Below, piece by piece: positions 59,772-64,000 of a DNA stretch of 64,000 bases. The translations under genes were made by a program, and so were the position numbers. This DNA is from Clostridiaceae bacterium (GTDB lineage Bacteria; Bacillota; Clostridia; Oscillospirales; Acutalibacteraceae). The notes under the pieces were generated by a model that saw nothing but the letters and a program-made list of their open reading frames with translations, had not been told where the DNA came from and searched no databases. Numbering within the stretch: position 1 is the stretch's first letter; every line of letters starts with the position of its first letter. Location of the stretch: contig JAEEWM010000026.1 of assembly GCA_016287385.1 (NCBI GenBank), positions 62,001-126,000 of the forward strand. The letters are read 5' to 3'.

Positions 59772-59808
59772 CCTCCGGTAATAATTCTAATGTGATTATT
59801 ACCGGAGG
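59772..59808 (+). promoter_or_regulatory. RNA hairpin over the sigG ribosome binding site
   Basis: A perfect 14-bp stem, CCTCCGGTAATAAT / ATTATTACCGGAGG, with a 9-base loop. The last five bases (GGAGG) are the ribosome binding site of sigG. A similar leader hairpin limits premature translation of sigG in Bacillus. Confidence 0.8.
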
Positions 59809-59816
59809 TGCTTTTT

Positions 59817-60581
59817 ATGTATGCGAGCAAGGTTTATATATGCGGTGTTGACACATCCAAACTGCCGCTTATGAAGGAGGCGGAAATCAAGACTCTGCTT
59901 AAATCGGCCAAAGACGGGGACAAGACGGCGCGTGAAAACCTCATAAACGGTAATTTGCGGCTTGTGTTAAGCGTTGTCAAAAGATTTACGGGTCGCGGCG
60001 AAAACCCCGACGATTTGTTTCAAATCGGTTGTATAGGGCTGATTAAATCAATTGATAACTTTGATATAAATCAAAACGTGCGGTTCTCGACATACGCCGT
60101 TCCGATGATTATAGGAGAAATCAGGAGACACCTGCGCGATAACAGTGCGGTGCGCGTCAGCCGCTCAATAAAGGATACCGCGTACCGCGCAATGCAGGTC
60201 AAGGAGCAATTGCTCGATAAACTGAAAAGGGAACCGACTGTTGCTGAAATATCCGCCGAGCTCGGTGTGCCGCGGGAAGACGTTGTAATTGCCCTTGAAA
60301 GCATAGTCGAGCCTGTGTCGTTATACGATCCGGTTTATTCGGATAACGGCGATACCGTTTACGTACTTGACCAGATAGGTGACAATAATGACGATAAAAA
60401 CTGGCTTGACGAAATCTGCTTAAAAGAAGCGATAAAGGGTTTAAGCGATAGGGAGAAAAAGATACTTTCACTGCGATTTATGCAGGGGAAAACGCAGATG
60501 GAAGTATCTGATGAGATAGGTATATCGCAGGCGCAGGTCTCACGGCTTGAAAAAAACGCGATGGATAAGATTAAAAGCTGA
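59817..60581 (+). CDS. sigG: Forespore sigma factor SigG
   Basis: 254 residues. SigG directs late forespore transcription. The start KVYICGVDTSKLPLMKEAEI is the sigma-G signature. Region 2 has NLRLVLSVVKRF, DLFQIGCIGLIKSIDNFD and FSTYAVPMIIGEIRRHLRDN; region 4 has LSDREKKILSLRFMQGKTQMEVSDEIGISQAQVSRLEK. The ATG at 59817 follows GGAGGTG. Normally it lies after spoIIGA and sigE; here it stands alone. It shows that the host encodes sporulation. Confidence 0.95.
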   Translation: MYASKVYICGVDTSKLPLMKEAEIKTLLKSAKDGDKTARENLINGNLRLVLSVVKRFTGRGENPDDLFQIGCIGLIKSIDNFDINQNVRFSTYAVPMIIGEIRRHLRDNSAVRVSRSIKDTAYRAMQVKEQLLDKLKREPTVAEISAELGVPREDVVIALESIVEPVSLYDPVYSDNGDTVYVLDQIGDNNDDKNWLDEICLKEAIKGLSDREKKILSLRFMQGKTQMEVSDEIGISQAQVSRLEKNAMDKIKS

Positions 60582-60707
60582 ATAATTCGATGCGATTTGA
60601 TAAATGCCGGAACTGATTTTACAACAATCCTCCCTTGCGACCATCCGCCAGAAAGTCGCAATTTGCCTTTGGCAAACCGCGCTTTTCGAGTCCCTGCGCT
60701 ATATTGA

Positions 60708-60745
60708 AAAGAGAGCACTGCACCTGACGGTGTAATGCTCTCTTT
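60708..60745 (-). terminator. Terminator downstream of the tRNA-Arg fragment
   Basis: AAAAGAGAGCA and TGCTCTCTTTT close a stem that continues inward through TGCACC-TGAC-GGTGTA. On the minus strand it follows the CCA end of the tRNA fragment directly. Confidence 0.75.
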
Positions 60746-60803
60746 TGGCGCGCTGAAAGGGACTCGAACCCCCGACCCTCTGCTTAGAAGGCAGGTTGTC
60801 TAT
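60746..60803 (-). pseudogene. 3' fragment of a tRNA-Arg (TCT)-like gene, possible attachment site
   Basis: On the minus strand CTGCCTTCTAAGCAG (anticodon arm, TCT), GGGTC, the T arm GGGGG-TTCGAGT-CCCTT and an acceptor 3' end with CCA are present. The 5' acceptor strand and D arm are missing; only ATAGACAAC is left upstream. The terminator is intact. This is the pattern left on one side when an element integrates into a tRNA 3' end, so the element would lie to the right. Simple decay is the alternative. Confidence 0.65.
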
Positions 60804-61041
60804 TTCTGTGTTTGACCAAAAAAATCCTTTATTTATAGTGTTTTTTAAATCTTTATAAAGCTTTGGCTTGTTAAAATGTCAATTAAAAGTCAACTACGAA
60901 ACGCAAAAAAAAGGGAATTGTATTTTTACGTTGCTAAGTATATAATACTACTTATACAGTTGACTGTCAAGGTATTAATTTTACACACAAAATACTAATT
61001 TAATAATTGTATAAAAGACAAATTTTTACTTTTTTCTGCAG

Positions 61042-61070
61042 TTGACTAATCCGTCCCCATATGCTATAAT
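61042..61070 (+). promoter_or_regulatory. Promoter of the DUF4143 ATPase
   Basis: TTGACT, 17-bp spacer, TATAAT, 45 bp before the start codon. The -35 box is part of one of the AGTTGACT repeats. Confidence 0.8.
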
Positions 61071-61114
61071 ATCGAAAAGTAACGTCGAAACCGACGAAAC
61101 TACGAGGTGTAGAT

Positions 61115-62389
61115 ATGATAAAAAGAGATTTGTACCTAAACCGCATTATCAAATCAATGTGGAACGGCGAAGTCAAAGTTATAACCGGTATCCGCAGATG
61201 CGGTAAATCTGTTTTGCTCTTTAATTTGTTTTATGATTACCTTGTCGAGCAAGGCGCTGCCGAGGATCAAATCATCAAAATCGAGTTGGATCAAAGGAAA
61301 AATTATAAATTCAGAAACCCGATTACACTTTGCGAACATGTTGAGTCGATCGTTAAAGCAGATAAAAACAAAAGGTTTTATCTTTTCATCGATGAAGTTC
61401 AGTTGACAATCAAAGTTGTTGACAATGAAAACGGTGGTATAGAAGTCACTATCTACGACATGCTGAACGAACTGAAAGCGTATGAAAACCTTGACGTGTA
61501 CGTGACCGGCAGTAACTCAAAGGGGTTATCAAAGGACATCGCGACAGAATTTCGCGGCAGAGCGACCCAAATCCACGTTTTCCCGCTATCATTTGCCGAA
61601 TACTATTCGGCTGTTGGAGGTGACGAGCGACGCGCTTTGGACGACTATATGCTTTACGGAGGGCTCCCAAAGGTAGTTTCACTACCTGATGACAGAGAGA
61701 AAAAAGCCTATCTCTCTGGACTGTTTGATGAATTGTACGTCAAAGACATCATAGAGCGTAACAAAATCGAACGTGAGGATATTCTGAATGACATTCTCGA
61801 TTTTGTTGCTTCCCAAATCAGTTCTCTAACTAACCCGACAAATATCGCAAATGCGCTGACAAGCATCAAAAACGAAAAGGTCAATTCTGCGCTGGTATCT
61901 GCGTATATCAAGCATATCATCGATTCTTTCTTAGTTGATGAAGCGCGCCGATATGACATCAAAGGAAAAACCTATTTCAAGTACCCTAATAAATATTATT
62001 ACACCGATATCGGACTTCGCAACGCAAGGCTGAATTATCGGCAATTTGATCCAGGACACATAATGGAAAACATCGTTTATAACGAACTCGTCCGTCGCGG
62101 GTGGTCGGTCGACATCGGCGTTGTTTCGGATAGGTCAGACAATCGCAACGTTCAGAAAGAGATAGACTTTGTTGTCAACGATGCAGACCGGCGAATCTAT
62201 ATTCAATCTGCGCTGCAGATTAATACCGAAGAAAAGAGCAACGCAGAACTGCAATCGCTCCTTCTGACCAAGGATTTCTTCAAAAAGATTGTGATTCGGC
62301 AAGATATTCCACATTCACATTATGACGATAATGGCATTTATCACATCAATCTGATCGACTTTCTGCTTGGAAAAGTTGAACTGTTTTAA
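61115..62389 (+). CDS. AAA_14/DUF4143 ATPase
   Basis: 424 residues. P-loop VITGIRRCGKSVLLFNLFYDYL (about 22-43), Walker B FYLFIDEVQ (about 90-98), and sensor-like VTGSNSKGL in the AAA_14 domain. Residues about 200-400 are DUF4143 with MLYGGLPKVVSL, YYTDIGLRNA, ENIVYNELVRRGW and KEIDFVV, which resembles a PD-(D/E)XK nuclease core. These proteins are common as accessory genes in anaerobes and archaea and are of unknown role. Codon use is visibly less GC-rich than in the genes to the left. It has its own promoter and terminator. Confidence 0.88.
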   Translation: MIKRDLYLNRIIKSMWNGEVKVITGIRRCGKSVLLFNLFYDYLVEQGAAEDQIIKIELDQRKNYKFRNPITLCEHVESIVKADKNKRFYLFIDEVQLTIKVVDNENGGIEVTIYDMLNELKAYENLDVYVTGSNSKGLSKDIATEFRGRATQIHVFPLSFAEYYSAVGGDERRALDDYMLYGGLPKVVSLPDDREKKAYLSGLFDELYVKDIIERNKIEREDILNDILDFVASQISSLTNPTNIANALTSIKNEKVNSALVSAYIKHIIDSFLVDEARRYDIKGKTYFKYPNKYYYTDIGLRNARLNYRQFDPGHIMENIVYNELVRRGWSVDIGVVSDRSDNRNVQKEIDFVVNDADRRIYIQSALQINTEEKSNAELQSLLLTKDFFKKIVIRQDIPHSHYDDNGIYHINLIDFLLGKVELF

Positions 62390-62470
62390 TACTGATTATT
62401 GTTCTTCCTTTTTAAAAAACTTTTTTGTGGTATTTACAGTTTCGGATAAAACAATATCCAAATATAATTT

Positions 62471-62499
62471 AGCTGGCATAAAATGCCAGCTATTTTTCT
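62471..62499 (+). terminator. Terminator between DUF4143 gene and araC-type gene
   Basis: AGCTGGCA-TAAAA-TGCCAGCT (8 bp) followed by ATTTTTC. Confidence 0.8.
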
Positions 62500-62535
62500 T
62501 TTTATAATGAAGATACAGTTTGCTGATGACAATAA

Positions 62536-63285
62536 TCATTTTCCGTACGATTTGAGTTCTCTCGGGGTGCAGTGCAGATGCTTCTTTACTACTCTTGAAA
62601 AATATTTTGGGTCGTTAAAACCGCTGATAAATGAAGCATCCTTTATACTCATGCCGTTTGAAATAAGATTTTGCGCGTTTTCTATTCTCAGTTGTGTTAC
62701 GTAAGTGTTGGGCGTTTTGTTGTAATGTTCGGAAAAGAGGCGTCTGAAATATGCTTCGGATATATTTGCCTCGCGACATACATTGCTTATTGATAAAGTG
62801 CTGTTTTTGAATTCCGAATTAATAATTGAAAGCGCGTCTATAAAGCTCTTTGGAATAGTTTGCTTTTGCTTTTCCGTATAAAGGGTGCCGAGTATTTTAT
62901 ACAGAACTGAGATCGCAAACATTTCATAACCGACTTCTTTTGATTGCCAAATATGGAGCGCTTCTAAAAACGACTTGTATGTTTTTTCGGTGTTATCGAG
63001 TGAAAAAACTTCCACTAAACTGTCGGAAACGGCAGTCTTGAAATGGATAACTATTATTTCGGTGTCACTGTAATTAGCTGTATAGCCGATATTTTGGGGG
63101 AAATAAAGAACGTCGTTTGCGGTAAAGTGTATTTTTTTACCGTTGTATTTTATCTCACCGTCTCCCTTTATTCTGAACGCAAGGGAACAATAATCACGCG
63201 GCAAAACCGCGGCTTTTTGCTTTTTCCAGGAGAGATGACTTATACTGATTATTTCCACAACGGGATTATTAAGGTCAAAAAGCAT
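62536..63285 (-). CDS. AraC-family transcriptional regulator
   Basis: 249 residues from the ATG at 63285, which has GAGGTG upstream; a longer in-frame opening reaches 63612 but its extra residues have no sense as a domain. Residues about 20-100 are a cupin-like sensor (IKGDGEIKYNGKKIHFTANDVLYFPQN). Residues about 150-249 form the double helix-turn-helix with LSISNVCREANISEAYFRRLFSEHY and SIKDASFISGFNDPKYFSRVVKKH. Such proteins usually activate sugar-use genes. It is divergent from the probable glycoside hydrolase, its likely target. Confidence 0.9.
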   Translation of the reverse strand: MLFDLNNPVVEIISISHLSWKKQKAAVLPRDYCSLAFRIKGDGEIKYNGKKIHFTANDVLYFPQNIGYTANYSDTEIIVIHFKTAVSDSLVEVFSLDNTEKTYKSFLEALHIWQSKEVGYEMFAISVLYKILGTLYTEKQKQTIPKSFIDALSIINSEFKNSTLSISNVCREANISEAYFRRLFSEHYNKTPNTYVTQLRIENAQNLISNGMSIKDASFISGFNDPKYFSRVVKKHLHCTPRELKSYGK

Positions 63286-63493
63286 ATTAGTACACCTCGT
63301 TAAAATGCGACACTTTTCGGGTAAACACCGATTATACTGTTTAATAACAATAAAGTGTAAGTTTGAATCTTCCATTATTTTACAATATATTTTGTGATAT
63401 TTCAAGTATTGAAATATCCACCTTTTTTTATGAAATGTGAGTTTACACATTGGCACATTTATACTAAAATATAAAAAAAGGGAGCGTGTATCT

Positions 63494-64000
63494 TTGGGGG
63501 AAATGTACTGTTTTGGAAAGAAAGTAAGCGCGAAAGCAAACGTCTGCTTAAATAAATCCGTTTTCAAAGAGTTCTGGCGGGGGTTTTGCTGCCATTCTTC
63601 GGATATAAGCATGGCGGACAGTCAAAAATATGAGTTCATCATAGGCGACCCTTCCTTATGTGAGGACGGCGGCGGTTTGTATTGCATAAACGCGGATGAA
63701 AAAGGTGTTTTGGTTACCGCAAATGATGTGAAAGGTCTCATCTGCGGTTATATGGATTTGTTGGGAAGGATAAAAGTTTTAGCGACCGATGACGGACGGG
63801 AGCTGTTCGGAATAGAATCCTGCCGCGCATCGGTATCCCCCAAGGTTCGCAACAGGATGATACACTACTGTGTTTTCCCGGAGACCAAATACTATGAAAT
63901 GCAAAGGTTTATACGGCTTTGCGGTTTTTTGGGATATACGCACATTGTATTTGAGTTTTGGGGAATGCTCAGGTTTGACGTTTTGAAAGAACTTTCCTGG
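63494..64000 (+). CDS. Probable glycoside hydrolase, N-terminal part (runs off the window)
   Basis: Partial: 169 codons to the window end without a stop. TTG at 63494 has GGGAG nine bases upstream; ATG at 63503 is the alternative. The first part (KYEFIIGDPSL, YCINADEKGVLVTANDVKGLICGYMDLL) resembles the N-terminal GH20b-like domain that precedes family 20 and related catalytic barrels. The latter part (MIHYCVFPETKYYEMQRFIRLCGFLGYTHIVFEFWGML) looks like the first strands of a TIM barrel. No signal peptide is seen. It is divergent from an AraC regulator, as is usual for glycan-use genes. Family assignment is tentative. Confidence 0.6.
   Translation, partial: MGEMYCFGKKVSAKANVCLNKSVFKEFWRGFCCHSSDISMADSQKYEFIIGDPSLCEDGGGLYCINADEKGVLVTANDVKGLICGYMDLLGRIKVLATDDGRELFGIESCRASVSPKVRNRMIHYCVFPETKYYEMQRFIRLCGFLGYTHIVFEFWGMLRFDVLKELSW

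Larger units (their letters stand above)
60582..61114. other. Gene-free region with tRNA remnant, terminator and AT-rich stretch
   Basis: No coding gene. From left to right: inverted repeats TTGCGAC/GTCGCAA and TTTGCC/GGCAAA (60625-60676), a hairpin terminator, the tRNA-Arg 3' fragment, then about 270 AT-rich bases with three AGTTGACT sites (60888 inverted, 60958, 61040). The abrupt drop in GC after the tRNA fragment suggests a junction. Confidence 0.6.

Noticed and set aside
60681-60700. A tRNA gene on the + strand suggested by TTCGAGTCCCT
   Set aside because: No anticodon arm, D arm or acceptor stem surrounds it.
63286-63612. N-terminal extension of the AraC regulator to 63612
   Set aside because: It overlaps the divergent promoter region and the glycoside hydrolase start; the ATG at 63285 has a good ribosome binding site and the expected domain start.

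Overview
The window reads as a chromosome segment of an anaerobic, spore-forming Clostridia bacterium, most like uncultured gut or rumen Oscillospiraceae/Ruminococcus relatives. The evidence is a Firmicutes-type dcw cluster, ctsR-mcsA-mcsB-clpC, a forespore sigma factor (sigG), ferredoxin-dependent 2-oxoacid chemistry, two secreted BspA-type leucine-rich-repeat proteins with dockerin-like modules, and T-box leaders. The species cannot be named from the sequence alone. Most genes lie on the + strand in tightly packed operons with strong vegetative promoters and clear intrinsic terminators.

Layout: 1-2.3 kb is the 3' end of addA. 2.3-4.4 kb holds an XRE regulator, tRNA-Thr(CGT), a phosphopantetheinyl transferase and a small LRR-dockerin protein. 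4.5-16.9 kb is the division and cell-wall cluster (mraZ, rsmH, ftsL-like, PASTA PBP, murE, mraY, ftsW, murG, murA, ftsQ, then ftsZ from its own promoter), without murD, murF or ftsA. 17-19.4 kb is a FeoA-FeoB fusion, followed by a repeat-rich intergenic stretch and a 36-residue Cys/Gly protein. 20-26.4 kb is the CtsR-controlled protein-quality operon plus htpG. 26.4-32 kb holds a structured leader, an LRR-dockerin-M23 peptidase and a surface-glycan-like operon. 32.1-33.7 kb (minus strand) is rsmD-coaD-coiled coil. 34-41.6 kb is rplS, signal peptidase, rbgA, rnhB, yraN, a dipeptidase, thrC and others. 41.7-45.1 kb is tig-clpP-clpX.

The most interesting part is 45.1-59.7 kb. Three consecutive T-box leaders precede acyl-CoA ligase genes rather than aminoacyl-tRNA synthetases. 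Aligning the three specifier loops gives T-NNN-A in the same place: ATC (Ile), GTA (Val) and CTC (Leu). The genes they control are two XRE-cupin-acyl-CoA synthetase fusions, a four-subunit 2-oxoacid:ferredoxin oxidoreductase, a branched-chain aminotransferase, a LeuA-like protein that has lost its catalytic metal site but keeps the leucine-sensing domain, a TIM-barrel/acyl-CoA ligase fusion and an amidohydrolase. I infer a starvation-induced route that activates isobutyrate, 2-methylbutyrate and isovalerate to CoA esters, reductively carboxylates them with ferredoxin, and transaminates the 2-oxoacids to Val, Ile and Leu. Such assimilation of branched-chain volatile fatty acids is known physiologically in rumen bacteria; this genetic and regulatory layout is what looks new.

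59.8-64 kb: sigG with a hairpin over its ribosome binding site, then a 3' fragment of a tRNA-Arg(TCT)-like gene with its terminator. Beyond it lie AT-rich DNA, a DUF4143 ATPase, an AraC regulator and the start of a probable glycoside hydrolase. This arrangement suggests the left edge of an integrated island that continues past the window.
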